Both the position numbers and the translations under genes were made by a program. Of a stretch of 64,000 nt of DNA, positions 10,172 to 19,469 are shown piece by piece. The stretch's first letter is position 1; each line of letters starts with the position of its first letter. The notes under the pieces were generated by a model. That model had not been told where the DNA came from, searched no databases, and saw only the letters and a list, made by a program, of their open reading frames with translations. This stretch comes from Mesopusillimonas faecipullorum (lineage in GTDB: Bacteria; Pseudomonadota; Gammaproteobacteria; Burkholderiales; Burkholderiaceae_B), in contig NZ_JACDXW010000001.1 of assembly GCF_020539505.1 (NCBI RefSeq), positions 558,001 to 622,000 on the forward strand, read 5' to 3'.

Positions 10172-10328
10172 AAGGCTTCCCGTAGAACAGACGACAAAGG
10201 AGTAATTGTGAACCATAGCAGGGATTTCGTCCTTGTCAGCCCTGTTGTTGTCAGGGTGAAGTACGGCTCGGCCAGGCGCCCATTTTGCTATGATAAGCCC
10301 AATCACCATCGTTGCATGACCGTTTCTC

Positions 10329-10799
10329 ATGAATGCTTCCACTTCTACCGATACCGCCTTCGGCTGGACTGACTCCTATCTTGTAGGCTATCCCGCCATG
10401 GACGACACCCATCGTGAGTTCGTCGACCACCTTGACGCCTTGTTCAAGGCGACCGATGCCGATATGCCTCAACGTCTGCAAGAAATGATTGATCACAGCG
10501 AACATCACTTCTCCCAAGAAAACCGCTGGATGGAAGAGACCGAGTTCCCCGCCCGCGAATGCCACATCAACGAGCACGCAGCGGTACTGACTTCCATGCG
10601 CGAGGTTCTCGCCTACCTGAACGATCAGGCCGGCGATCCTAACGAGGCACGTCGTTTGGCTATCGAATTGTCGCGCTGGTTTCCCAGCCACACCGACTAC
10701 CTGGATGCTTCGTTGGCGCAGTGGGTTTCCAAGAAAAAAATGGGCGGCGTACCCATAGTCGTGCGTCGCGGCGTCAGCCACAACGAAGAAGCCCGTTAA
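10329..10799 (+). CDS. Bacteriohemerythrin
   Basis: Oxygen-binding di-iron four-helix protein of 156 residues. The expected iron ligands are all visible in order: His in MDDTH (H28), HSEHHFSQE (His-x-x-x-Glu type), HINEH and the late HTDYLD. It is divergent from serA. It probably stores or senses oxygen in a micro-aerobic metabolism. No partner gene is obvious; the downstream tpm gene starts 12 bases after its stop and may share the transcript. Confidence 0.88.
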   Translation: MNASTSTDTAFGWTDSYLVGYPAMDDTHREFVDHLDALFKATDADMPQRLQEMIDHSEHHFSQENRWMEETEFPARECHINEHAAVLTSMREVLAYLNDQAGDPNEARRLAIELSRWFPSHTDYLDASLAQWVSKKKMGGVPIVVRRGVSHNEEAR

Positions 10800-10811
10800 T
10801 AGGCCCACAGC

Positions 10812-11480
10812 ATGGATGCTGACTTCTGGCTGCAACGTTGGCAGCAGGGCCGTACCGGCTTTCACCAAGATCGCATCGAGCCCATGTTGGCCAGGCACTG
10901 GCCTACACTGGGTGTTGCGCCTGGCAGCACCGTTCTCGTGCCGCTCTGCGGCAAAGCCCTAGACCTGATTTGGTTGGCAGAACAAGGCCTGCAAGTGATG
11001 GGCGTAGAACTCTCGCCACTGGCGGCACAACAGTTCTTCGCCGAGCAAGGCATGCAGGCCACCCAAGAACTCACCGATTACGGGGTATGGTGGCGCCACG
11101 GCCAGATATCCATACTTTGCGCCGACATTTTTCAGGTGCCTGCCACTCTTATTGCCTCTTGCAGCGCGTGTTACGACCGCGCCGCCTTGGTCGCCCTGCC
11201 CGAGCCTATGCGCAGCCGCTACGCCAAGGCCGTCTATGGGCCTTTGCCCGCAGCCAGCAAAAGCCTGTTGATTACGGTGGATTATCCACAGCACGAGCGC
11301 GCAGGCCCGCCTTTTGCCGTATCTGGCGACGAAGTTAACACGCTGTTCGACCCTTCGTGGATGCAGGTGCAGCAGCTGGAAAAGCGCGACATTTTGGCCA
11401 AGGAACCTAAATTCCTTGAACAGGGCGTGACTCGTTTCGAGACGAGCACCTACGCGCTTACGCGCCTGCCTAACGCTTGA
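10812..11480 (+). CDS. tpm: Thiopurine S-methyltransferase
   Basis: SAM-dependent methyltransferase of the bacterial TPMT family, 222 residues. In bacteria the family methylates selenite, tellurite and thiopurines. Family features are FWLQRWQQGRTGFHQ at the N-terminus, the SAM loop VLVPLCGKALDLIWLA, and GVELS. It follows the hemerythrin gene by 12 bases. Confidence 0.9.
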   Translation: MDADFWLQRWQQGRTGFHQDRIEPMLARHWPTLGVAPGSTVLVPLCGKALDLIWLAEQGLQVMGVELSPLAAQQFFAEQGMQATQELTDYGVWWRHGQISILCADIFQVPATLIASCSACYDRAALVALPEPMRSRYAKAVYGPLPAASKSLLITVDYPQHERAGPPFAVSGDEVNTLFDPSWMQVQQLEKRDILAKEPKFLEQGVTRFETSTYALTRLPNA

Positions 11481-11501
11481 TAACGCAGGCAGGCCGGGGG
11501 C

Positions 11502-11828
11502 TTAAAAAGCGTCGATGTGCCACTGATATTCGACAGCGACTTCACCCAATACGCGCAAGCGTTGGTCTGCTCCCTGTTCAAGCGCTTGTAATAAGCGATT
11601 ATTAAGGTCTTCCAGGGCAGCTTTGGCCTTATCCGCAAACGCAGGGTCTACAGCCTGGTCTTCGTACTTGATCACGTAGGTTTGAGCGGCAATGCCCACC
11701 ACGAAATACAGGCCCGCATTGTCGGGATCCGCCTTCATCAAGTCGAAGGCTTCCTTGTAAAACTGCTTGAAGGAATCGCTACCTGATTCGGACTGGGCAA
11801 ATCGTTGGGTAATGGCTTTGAACGTCAT
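11502..11828 (-). CDS. Conserved hypothetical protein, 108 aa
   Basis: I do not recognise a family. The protein is soluble, acidic and probably helical, with no signal peptide or cysteines. The central segment FKQFYKEAFDLMKADPDNAG may be a helical hairpin. The ATG at 11828 gives a normal codon pattern throughout. It stands alone between convergent tpm and the end of the orotate-type operon. Only a structural or family search could suggest a role. Confidence 0.65.
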   Translation of the reverse strand: MTFKAITQRFAQSESGSDSFKQFYKEAFDLMKADPDNAGLYFVVGIAAQTYVIKYEDQAVDPAFADKAKAALEDLNNRLLQALEQGADQRLRVLGEVAVEYQWHIDAF

Positions 11829-11909
11829 GGTCTGAAGACTCCGATGCTACCTGGCTGGCCGAACGCCGGCCATATTTTCAATCGTACCCTGCCTGCACAG
11901 CAGGTCATG

Positions 11910-12821
11910 TTAAGGCGCCGCGTGACGCTTGAGCATTTCACGTAACAGCTGGGCACCTGCTTTTCCCTTATGGGCATGGCGCCATAAGCGGGCAATCATA
12001 TTCTCGTACATTTTCAATGCCTCCGGCGCAGCGGTCACCGTCGCAATCCCTGTACGCACGTTGGGAATTTCTCCCAAGCGAAACGGGCTGACGGCAACGA
12101 ACTTGCGCCGCCCACTGGTAAACAACTGGAAGGTCGACGAAGGCATGACATCATCAATCAAGCCGATCTGAACATTCAGCGGCTCGTTTTCCATCAAGTC
12201 AGCCATGCGTTCTACCTCGAGTACGGCCAACTGCTGGCGCTCGCGCCTGATCTCATCAGGCAGCTCCAAGCGCCCCACCACGCCCAACTGCACGAAACGC
12301 TGTAGTTCCTGCAAGCCTATCAAGGCGACGAGGTGCGGCCTTTTGCTTTCGAACCACGCTCTGCGCTCGACAATGATGCGCATCAGCTCATCGACTTCTT
12401 TCTGCTTGAAAACACCGCCGGTTTGACGCGGCACTGCCTCAAGCAACATGGTATGCAGGGACTGCAGATAAGCGTCGGAAGTCAGCAACTGCGAAATGGG
12501 CTCGAAGTGGGCAAAGATACGCTCCGAGGTCTGCTCTAGCTGGCGCATGCGTTCGAATAACCCCAATACGTTCGGATAGTATTCGACTTCGACGCCCAGT
12601 ATGGAAGCCAACGAAGTGCCCAGCAACTTGGCCAAGCGCTCCAGCGTTTCTATTTTGACGATCTCGCCCTTTTCCATGCGGTAGACCACGGCACGCGAAA
12701 CGCCAAGTTCAGCTGCGATCTCTTCGGCTTGCAATGCTGCGCCCACGCGGTAGGCACGCAAACGATTACCTAAAGCAGCATAATCGATGGAGGATTTGAA
12801 CTTTTGCCCACCCGTGGCCAT
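11910..12821 (-). CDS. XRE-family transcriptional regulator of the pyrimidine-degradation operon
   Basis: A 303-residue regulator with an N-terminal XRE helix-turn-helix at about residues 17-70 (RLRAYRVGAALQAEEIAAEL, then VSRAVVYRMEKGE). A long C-terminal domain of unknown fold probably binds the effector. It is the last gene of a seven-gene minus-strand operon and starts 2 bases after the pyrE-like stop. This suggests that it controls that operon and perhaps senses orotate or a related metabolite; that is inference. Confidence 0.8.
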   Translation of the reverse strand: MATGGQKFKSSIDYAALGNRLRAYRVGAALQAEEIAAELGVSRAVVYRMEKGEIVKIETLERLAKLLGTSLASILGVEVEYYPNVLGLFERMRQLEQTSERIFAHFEPISQLLTSDAYLQSLHTMLLEAVPRQTGGVFKQKEVDELMRIIVERRAWFESKRPHLVALIGLQELQRFVQLGVVGRLELPDEIRRERQQLAVLEVERMADLMENEPLNVQIGLIDDVMPSSTFQLFTSGRRKFVAVSPFRLGEIPNVRTGIATVTAAPEALKMYENMIARLWRHAHKGKAGAQLLREMLKRHAAP

Positions 12822-12823
12822 AC

Positions 12824-13507
12824 TTAACCCGCTGCAGCGTAATGGGCCCGCCCCCCATGCGCCTGGGACCAGGCAGCAGGGTCGCTCAAGAAAACTTCCA
12901 GTTCGCTCAGAATAGCCGGGGCAAAATCGCCGCGTTCGCGCGCCACTTCAAGCACATCACGCCAACTGGCCAAGGCATGTACCCTGATCCCCAAAGGCGC
13001 TAACAGCGCCTGCGTAGGGAAGGTGCCGTAGTCGAACACAATGAACAGATCACGCACTTGCGCACCCGCTGCCCCTAGCGCTTGGCAAAAACGCTGCTTG
13101 CTTTGCCCGCCTGCCATCATGTCGTCGACGAGCAGCACGCGGTCGCCGGCGTGCATCACCCCTTCTATTTGGCTTTGTCCCGCCGCTTTCTTGCGCACGT
13201 AATGCAAAGGCAGGTCCAGCGCGTCAGCCATCCAGGCAGCCAACGCAATGCCGCTGGCTTCACCTCCGACAATGGCCTCAACGCCTTCAAGCGCGCCCAC
13301 GGCACGCAAGTGCGCCAAGCCCTGATCTACCACTTGGCGGCGCAGCTTGGGGAAGGAAATAATACGCCGGCAGTCTATATAAACCGGACTGGCCCACCCT
13401 GAGGGCAAACGAAAGGGTTCGTCTCGGCGAGCGGACACGCAACCCGCATCCAGCAGTGCCGTAGCGATGCTGCGGGCGGTTGCTTGATCAATGGATGAAC
13501 GGGTCAC
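12824..13507 (-). CDS. pyrE: Orotate phosphoribosyltransferase-like protein (PyrE family)
   Basis: Type I phosphoribosyltransferase of 227 residues with a GTG start behind an AAGGAG site. The PRPP-binding motif is VLLVDDMMAGGQSKQ, where PyrE usually has VEDVxTTGGS; the loop lysines are in YVRKKAAG. The reaction would convert orotate plus PRPP to OMP. In this operon it could divert imported orotate into UMP. The altered DDMMAGGQS loop leaves some doubt about substrate. Confidence 0.78.
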   Translation of the reverse strand: MTRSSIDQATARSIATALLDAGCVSARRDEPFRLPSGWASPVYIDCRRIISFPKLRRQVVDQGLAHLRAVGALEGVEAIVGGEASGIALAAWMADALDLPLHYVRKKAAGQSQIEGVMHAGDRVLLVDDMMAGGQSKQRFCQALGAAGAQVRDLFIVFDYGTFPTQALLAPLGIRVHALASWRDVLEVARERGDFAPAILSELEVFLSDPAAWSQAHGGRAHYAAAG

Positions 13508-13526
13508 GTGGGGGCTCCTTCGGGTC

Positions 13527-14960
13527 TCAAGCTTCAGGCGCTAGCGCATGGTGTTTGGCATAAATACGCGGCTGCGTCAAAGCGTCATAACGCAAGGCAT
13601 CGTCAAGCTCGGTCTCGCTCATCAAGCCATGCCGCAATACCACTTCCCGCACGGTTTCGCCGCGCGCATAGGCTTCCGCCGCCACAGCAGTGGCTGCCTT
13701 GTAGCCGATGAGCGGGTTCAAGGCAGTAGCCAAGGAAATCGATTGCTCGACATTGCGATGCAGGACATCGTGGTTGGCGGTGATGCCTTTGACACACAGA
13801 TCGGCCAGCGTGCGGCAGCCGTTGGCCAGATGGCGAATGCTGCGGAACAGCGAGTCGGCCATCACAGGCTCGAAGGCGTTCAGCTGCAACTGCCCGGCTT
13901 CGGCTGCCAAGGTAACGGTCAGGTCATTGCCTATGACCTCGAAAGCGATCTGATTCACCACCTCGGGAATGACGGGGTTGACCTTGCCGGGCATGATGGA
14001 AGAACCTGCCTGCATGGGCGGCAGATTGATTTCGCCCATACCCGCACGCGGCCCACTGGAAAGCAAACGCAGATCGTTGCAAATCTTGGAGAGCTTGACT
14101 GCGCTGCGGCGCAGCAGACCGGACACTTGGACGAAACCATCGCAGTCTTGGGTGGCTTCGATCAGATCGGGGGCGGTGTGCAGCTGCATGCCGGTAACTT
14201 CGGCCAGCGCAGCGCAGGACAAAGCCGCGTAATCGGGGTGGGCGGTAATGCCCGTGCCTATCGCCGTTCCGCCCAGGTTGATTTCGGTAAGCAACAAAGG
14301 CTGTGTACGCAGGTGTACAACGACCTCTTGGAGCATACGGGCGAATGTGGCGAACTCTTGGCCCAAGGTCATGGGCACAGCGTCTTGCAATTGCGTGCGA
14401 CCTATCTTGAGCACATCGGCGAACTCTTCCGCCTTGGCCTGGAAAGCAACACGCAGGTGCTCCATGCCGTCAATCAGGTTTTCCAGCGCCATCAAGACCG
14501 CCACGTGCAAAGCCGTGGGATAGACGTCATTGGTGCTTTGCGCCATGTTGACATCTTCATTGGGATGCAAATACTGGTATTCACCGCGCTGATGGCCCAT
14601 GAGTTCGAGCGCGCGGTTGCAGATGACCTCGTTTGCATTCATATTGGTCGAGGTGCCAGCCCCGCCCTGCAACACATCAAGCACGAATTGATCGTGCAAG
14701 GCCCCGGCGCGGATTTCTTCACAAGCAGCAACAATGGCGTCGCACTTTTCTTGCGGCAACAGACCCAGTTGCGCGTTGGCGCGAGCCGCTGCTTGCTTGA
14801 CCGCCGCCATGGCCTTGATCAGCTCGGGATGCGAGGCGATCGTGGTGCCGGTAATGCGGAAATTTTCCATGGCGCGTAGCGTATGCACGCCATAGTAAGC
14901 TTCGACAGGCACTTTCCTGTCTCCGAGCAAGTCGGATTCTATACGGTAATTATTTTCCAT
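13527..14960 (-). CDS. aspA: Aspartate ammonia-lyase (aspartase)
   Basis: Fumarase/aspartase superfamily enzyme of 477 residues that releases ammonia from L-aspartate to give fumarate. The superfamily signature GSSIMPGKVNP is present, together with the N-terminal ESDLLGDRKVPVEAYYGVHTLRA-type segment characteristic of AspA rather than FumC, and GGAGTSTNMNANEV. It is the fifth gene of the operon, with 7 bases to the preceding M20 hydrolase gene. Confidence 0.9.
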   Translation of the reverse strand: MENNYRIESDLLGDRKVPVEAYYGVHTLRAMENFRITGTTIASHPELIKAMAAVKQAAARANAQLGLLPQEKCDAIVAACEEIRAGALHDQFVLDVLQGGAGTSTNMNANEVICNRALELMGHQRGEYQYLHPNEDVNMAQSTNDVYPTALHVAVLMALENLIDGMEHLRVAFQAKAEEFADVLKIGRTQLQDAVPMTLGQEFATFARMLQEVVVHLRTQPLLLTEINLGGTAIGTGITAHPDYAALSCAALAEVTGMQLHTAPDLIEATQDCDGFVQVSGLLRRSAVKLSKICNDLRLLSSGPRAGMGEINLPPMQAGSSIMPGKVNPVIPEVVNQIAFEVIGNDLTVTLAAEAGQLQLNAFEPVMADSLFRSIRHLANGCRTLADLCVKGITANHDVLHRNVEQSISLATALNPLIGYKAATAVAAEAYARGETVREVVLRHGLMSETELDDALRYDALTQPRIYAKHHALAPEA

Positions 14961-14967
14961 TTATTCC

Positions 14968-16224
14968 TCATGATAGCCTTCCCAGCGTGTCACTCAGAAC
15001 TTGCACGCCTGTCATGAAATCATCGATTTCCATGGCCTCATGCGGATTATGCGAACCATGCTGGTTACGCACGAACAGCATCCCGCTTGGGATGCCCGCG
15101 TTGGCAAACAAAGAGGCATCGTGCCCGGCGCCACTGGGAATGACCTCGAATGATACTCCTTGGAGCCGGCAAGCGTCGGATAAGCGCTCGCAAATGCCGG
15201 GATCCATGGTGGCCGGATCACTGAGCAAACGCCGGTCAAATTCGAATTTCACGCCACGCTCGCGGGCTATGGCACTACATTCGGCCCGCATCAATTGGTA
15301 GAAAGCCTCCAGAGTGTCTGTGCTTTTACTACGCGCCTCGAAGCTGAAATTCACGTGCCCAGGGATGCGGGTGATGGAATGCTCGGCGGCGTCAGTCTGG
15401 ACGATACCAGTGGTGACGACCAAATCGGTGCCGCGCTCAAGCAACACCCGCCAGTGTTCGTCTAGGCGCATGATGAGATCTGCCACGGCAAACATGGCGT
15501 CATGCCGCAGCCAACGTGGAACCACGCCGGAATGCTGAGCGTCCCCGAGGCAGACAATACGGTTATGCCGGATATTGCCGCGTATGCCCGAAACCACGGC
15601 TACTGGCAGCTGACGCGCCACCATGACCGGCCCTTGCTCGATATGCAGCTCTAAATATGCCCTGACCCGCGACAAATCACATAACACTTGCTGCTGGGCA
15701 ATGGCCTGCACATCGGCGCCGACTGCAGTCATGTATTCGCGCAGTGGTTTTCCCGTTTCGCGGTGAGGCAGATCAAGGTCGGCTGCCGACAACTTGCCCA
15801 GAAGCGCGCCGGAACCCATATAAGCCTTACCAAACCAGGCGCTTTCCTCGCCTCTGAAGGCCAACACTTGCGTAGGCAAGGCATCGGAAACACCCTCCCG
15901 CTGGCGCGCAATCAAACACAGTAAACCGGCCACGACGCCTGCCAGGCCGTCAAAGTTACCGCCCTGGGGCACGGAGTCGATATGCGACCCTACCCAGGCC
16001 ACCGGCGCGCCCTCGGCCAGACCAGGGGGGCTAAAGACCAGATTGGCCGCAGCGTCCACGCTGACTTCCAGCCCCTCAGCGCGTGCCAGTTCGGTCAGGT
16101 AGTCGCCAGCGGCGCTTTCACCCTCACCATAGCTGGCGCGGGTCACACCCACGCCGTCGTGGGTAAGCGCCCGGACGTCTTCGAAGATTTTCTCGGCCAA
16201 AGGCCTAAGTGACGCGAGATTCAC
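14968..16224 (-). CDS. M20-family N-carbamoyl-amino-acid hydrolase (probable N-carbamoyl-aspartate hydrolase)
   Basis: Zinc-dependent hydantoinase/carbamoylase-family amidohydrolase of about 418 residues. Metal ligands are visible in GSHIDSVPQGGNFDGLAG, GEESAWFG and the late HDASLFANAGIPSGMLF region. The GTG at 16224 is preferred because the longer frame runs into the preceding pyrD gene and a GGGGG site sits upstream. Sitting between class 1B dihydroorotate dehydrogenase and aspartase, it is best explained as a ureidosuccinase. Allantoate or beta-ureidopropionate hydrolysis are alternatives. Confidence 0.78.
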   Translation of the reverse strand: MNLASLRPLAEKIFEDVRALTHDGVGVTRASYGEGESAAGDYLTELARAEGLEVSVDAAANLVFSPPGLAEGAPVAWVGSHIDSVPQGGNFDGLAGVVAGLLCLIARQREGVSDALPTQVLAFRGEESAWFGKAYMGSGALLGKLSAADLDLPHRETGKPLREYMTAVGADVQAIAQQQVLCDLSRVRAYLELHIEQGPVMVARQLPVAVVSGIRGNIRHNRIVCLGDAQHSGVVPRWLRHDAMFAVADLIMRLDEHWRVLLERGTDLVVTTGIVQTDAAEHSITRIPGHVNFSFEARSKSTDTLEAFYQLMRAECSAIARERGVKFEFDRRLLSDPATMDPGICERLSDACRLQGVSFEVIPSGAGHDASLFANAGIPSGMLFVRNQHGSHNPHEAMEIDDFMTGVQVLSDTLGRLS

Positions 16225-16234
16225 GTACGCCCCC

Positions 16235-17185
16235 TTAGGATGCCTGCTGCGCAAAGTGCTGCCAGCGCGCCGCAAGGTCGGGGTCTAACAGCACTTGGCC
16301 GGTGAGGTCGGCCACTTTATCTATGCCATGCTGCTCGCAATAGACCGCCAGACCCGCAATGATTTTCTGCATGACACCGGGGTCGATGAAGGAGGCCGTG
16401 CCTACCTGCACCGCACTGGCCCCTGCCAGCATGAACTCCACCACGTCTTCGGCACTACTGATGCCGCCGCAGCCAATAATGGGTATTGCGACGCTGCGAT
16501 GACACTGATACACCATACGCAAGGCAATCGGCTTAATCGCCGGGCCCGACAAGCCCCCCATCAGGTTACCCAGCTTAGGTTTACGGGTATGCACGTCTAT
16601 GGACATGCCCAAAATAGTGTTGCCCATGACGAGCGCATCGGCCCCGGCTTCTTCGGCCGCTTTGGCAATACTTGCCACATTGCCCGCATTGGGAGTCAGC
16701 TTTGCCCACACTGGATGTTGGGTTTCGCGGCGTACGGCACTGATGGCGCGATACGTCGTGTCCGGGTCCATGGCGAAAGCCATGCCGTCAGCTTCCAGGT
16801 TGGGACAAGAGATATTGACCTCAAGCACCGCCACGTCGGGCAAAGACATCTGCGCGACAGCCTTGGCAAATTCGTCTACGGTGTCTGCCGAAATGGATAC
16901 CACAACAGGCGTATCGAAACGCGTGTACGGAGGCAGCACGTGCTCGCGAAAATACTCAAGCCCTTTGCTTGGGATGCCTATGGAATTGAGCATCCCGCTA
17001 TAGGTCTCGGCGACTCTGGGGGTGGGATTACCTGCACGCGATTTGGGCGACACGCTTTTGATGACCAAAGCACCCAACTGATTAAGATCGAGCGCCTCGG
17101 CATACTCTATGGCAAAACAACCCGATGCCGGCATGACCGGATTCCGTAGGGACAGTTGCCCCACTTTGACTTGAAGATCAGCCAA
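16235..17185 (-). CDS. pyrD: Dihydroorotate dehydrogenase, class 1B catalytic subunit
   Basis: FMN TIM-barrel enzyme of 316 residues. The catalytic base is Cys127 in NISCPN, the class 1 mark; the class 2 enzymes used for biosynthesis in most proteobacteria have Ser. Other family features are KSVSPK near 43 and the FMN-phosphate loop IPIIGCGGISSAEDV. It overlaps the PyrK-like gene by 8 bases. With PyrK the enzyme couples to NAD, so it can also run as an orotate reductase. Confidence 0.88.
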   Translation of the reverse strand: MADLQVKVGQLSLRNPVMPASGCFAIEYAEALDLNQLGALVIKSVSPKSRAGNPTPRVAETYSGMLNSIGIPSKGLEYFREHVLPPYTRFDTPVVVSISADTVDEFAKAVAQMSLPDVAVLEVNISCPNLEADGMAFAMDPDTTYRAISAVRRETQHPVWAKLTPNAGNVASIAKAAEEAGADALVMGNTILGMSIDVHTRKPKLGNLMGGLSGPAIKPIALRMVYQCHRSVAIPIIGCGGISSAEDVVEFMLAGASAVQVGTASFIDPGVMQKIIAGLAVYCEQHGIDKVADLTGQVLLDPDLAARWQHFAQQAS

Positions 17186-18026
17186 ACTCGACCTCCCCGA
17201 CGACTTCGCGAATAGGGAATACAGGGCCTTCGCGACAGACTCTTAAGAACTGTTTGCCATGATCAGCCGTGTCGAACAAGCGGACACAAGACAGGCATAC
17301 GCCCATACCACAGGCCATGCGTTGCTCCATGGCGACTTCCCCCATGACTTCGGGGTAATCTGCCAACACACGCTGCAACAGCATCAGTAAACGATGGGAA
17401 CCACAGGTATAGACGGCATCGTGCGGCGCTTGCGCCAACAAAGCGCGCAGCAGCGACTCTACCGCCTCTACCGACGAACTGCCATCACTGTCGTACACGC
17501 TGTGCACTTGCGCCGGCACGCCGCGCAAAAACTCGTCACGCATGAGGTCCTCCGGCGTGCGCGCTGACATGACAGCCGTGACAGTCACGCCACGCGAGGC
17601 AGCGTAACGCACCAGGGGTGCCATGGTGGCCAGACCCACGCCTCGCGCCAGCACCATAATGCGGCGAAACTCTGGCTTGAGCGTGAAAGTATTGCCTAGC
17701 GGCCCGACGATCTCCATGGTGGCGCCTTCGCGCAACTGAGCCAAGGCATGCGTGCCCAGGCCGGTGACGTTGTAAAGAAACTCTATGGTTCCAGGCGCAG
17801 GCCCCGTGCCGTAGACGCTCATGGGACGCAACAAAAAGGGCTGGTGCGCCGAATCGACTGGGCAATGCAGCTGGTAGAACTGGCCAGGGCGTGTCGCCCC
17901 GACCAGATCCACTTGGGCGCTGAGGCGAAGATACTTATAGCGTGCATTGACCCAACGATGCTCGACCACCTCGCAAAGATGCGAAGCAACGTGAGCCGCA
18001 TTACGCTGAAAGCCTTCGTTTACCAT
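17178..18026 (-). CDS. pyrK: PyrK-like FAD/2Fe-2S electron-transfer subunit of dihydroorotate dehydrogenase
   Basis: Ferredoxin reductase-type protein of 282 residues. The FAD motif is RPMSV at 67-71. The NAD-side loop reads ARGVGLATMAPL. The 2Fe-2S cluster cysteines are C239, C244, C247 and C264, in the PyrK spacing. It overlaps both neighbours (1 base with the MFS gene, 8 with pyrD), so it is very probably the partner of the class 1B PyrD. Confidence 0.85.
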   Translation of the reverse strand: MVNEGFQRNAAHVASHLCEVVEHRWVNARYKYLRLSAQVDLVGATRPGQFYQLHCPVDSAHQPFLLRPMSVYGTGPAPGTIEFLYNVTGLGTHALAQLREGATMEIVGPLGNTFTLKPEFRRIMVLARGVGLATMAPLVRYAASRGVTVTAVMSARTPEDLMRDEFLRGVPAQVHSVYDSDGSSSVEAVESLLRALLAQAPHDAVYTCGSHRLLMLLQRVLADYPEVMGEVAMEQRMACGMGVCLSCVRLFDTADHGKQFLRVCREGPVFPIREVVGEVEFG

Positions 18027-19267
18027 TACTCGAGCTCCACACCCTTGAGTTCAGGGATCAGGAACAAGGTGGCCAGCATGTCCAGCACATAGATAGCGGC
18101 AAGCAGCGCAATGGCCGTATTGAAGGAGTATGTCATGGCCAAGGCACCGACCACCACCGGCCCAAAGCCTCCAATGGCTCGCCCGATATTGAACAGCACA
18201 TTCTGTGCGGTAGCCCGGGCTTCAGTGGGATACGCCTCGGACATCAAGGCGCCGTAGCCACCCATCATGCCGTTAACGAACATACCCATGACCGCTCCCG
18301 CCCAAAGCATGGTGGTAGGGTCGGACAGCTGTGCGTAGTAGAGCACCATGACCACGGCGCCCGCTTGAAACAACAGGAAAGACGGCTTACGACCGATGCG
18401 GTCGGCCAGCTGGCCGAACACCCATATGCCTACCATCATGCCCACGATGGTGACGGACGTCCACATGGCCGACTTGGTCAGCGAGAAACCGTGTTGGTTG
18501 GCCAAGAAGCTGGGCATCCAGATCATGATGCCGTAGTAACCGAAGTTTTGTACCCCTGTCAGAATCACGATACCCAAACTGACCCGGGTGGTAGCCGCAT
18601 CCTTAACCAGCAACTTGAAGGATTTGAGCTTATCCCCTTTTTGCATGGCTTTGCGTACAAAGACTTCTGGCTCGTGCAGCTTGTTACGGATATACCAAGC
18701 AACAAAGGCCGGGATCACGCCCACCAAGAACATGCCGCGCCAACCGATGTGCGGCAAGAGCAGGGGCGTCAGCAATGCCGCACCCAACACACCCATTTGC
18801 CAACCCAGCGCCACATACGAAGACACCCGAGCACGGTATTTTGCCGGCCAAGCTTCGGCAGCCAGCGCCATACCTATGCCGAACTCCCCGCCCAAGCCTA
18901 TACCGGCAATCGTGCGATAGATCAGCAGATCCCAGTACCCTTGCGCGAATGCACACAGACCGGTGAAAACAGCAAACAGGACAATAGTCCAGGTAAGCAC
19001 TCGAATGCGACCGTAGTAGTCGCTAAGCGAACCAAAGATGATGCCGCCGGCCACTGCGCCTATCAGCGTCCAGGTGACTAACGAGCCCGCCTGCCCTTTG
19101 GTCAGGGCCAAATCCGCCGAAATGGCGGCCAACATGAAGCCAAGAATAAGCAGATCGAAGCCGTCCATGGCATAACCGACTGCTGACCCGGCCAGGGCTT
19201 TCCACCCATATTTACTGACTTCCTGAGACCCACTTGCCCCTGAGGGCGGATTGGTTTGCGCTTGCAC
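18026..19267 (-). CDS. MFS transporter, candidate orotate / organic acid importer
   Basis: Major facilitator of 413 residues with 12 predicted helices, of the aromatic-acid/metabolite:H+ symporter type. The GYAMDGFDLLILGFML opening helix and the GQLADRIGRKP loop between helices support this. The GTG start has a GGGAG site 8 bases upstream. It is the first gene of the operon, so its substrate is probably the compound degraded by the genes behind it, plausibly orotate. Nothing in the sequence proves the substrate. Confidence 0.8.
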   Translation of the reverse strand: MQAQTNPPSGASGSQEVSKYGWKALAGSAVGYAMDGFDLLILGFMLAAISADLALTKGQAGSLVTWTLIGAVAGGIIFGSLSDYYGRIRVLTWTIVLFAVFTGLCAFAQGYWDLLIYRTIAGIGLGGEFGIGMALAAEAWPAKYRARVSSYVALGWQMGVLGAALLTPLLLPHIGWRGMFLVGVIPAFVAWYIRNKLHEPEVFVRKAMQKGDKLKSFKLLVKDAATTRVSLGIVILTGVQNFGYYGIMIWMPSFLANQHGFSLTKSAMWTSVTIVGMMVGIWVFGQLADRIGRKPSFLLFQAGAVVMVLYYAQLSDPTTMLWAGAVMGMFVNGMMGGYGALMSEAYPTEARATAQNVLFNIGRAIGGFGPVVVGALAMTYSFNTAIALLAAIYVLDMLATLFLIPELKGVELE

Positions 19268-19469
19268 GGTGATGCTCCCTAGTACGTTGTTTGGATTGTT
19301 TCAGCTTGCCGTATAACCGGTTACCAACTCATCGTTCTACCCCTCCCGATGAGTATATTTTTCGATATTAATATTATTTTTGAGACAGCCGGGGAAATAA
19401 TGCCCCCAATACATAAAAACGAGGGTTAATACCAATACGGAGGAAGCAAGCTTGCCTGGGAACCAGCGA
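19268..19469 (-). promoter_or_regulatory. Promoter/operator region of the seven-gene pyrimidine operon
   Basis: This 202-base AT-rich gap precedes the operon. It contains the 10-base palindrome TAACCGGTTA (19314-19323) and an inverted repeat ACTCATCG (19327-19334) / CGATGAGT (19347-19354) with a 12-base gap, next to an ATATTAATAT palindrome (19365-19374). These are candidate binding sites for the operon's XRE regulator. I did not fix a -35/-10 pair. Confidence 0.45.

Noticed and set aside
13548-14879. 443-residue plus-strand open frame
   Set aside because: Antisense shadow of aspA in GC-rich sequence; no family features.
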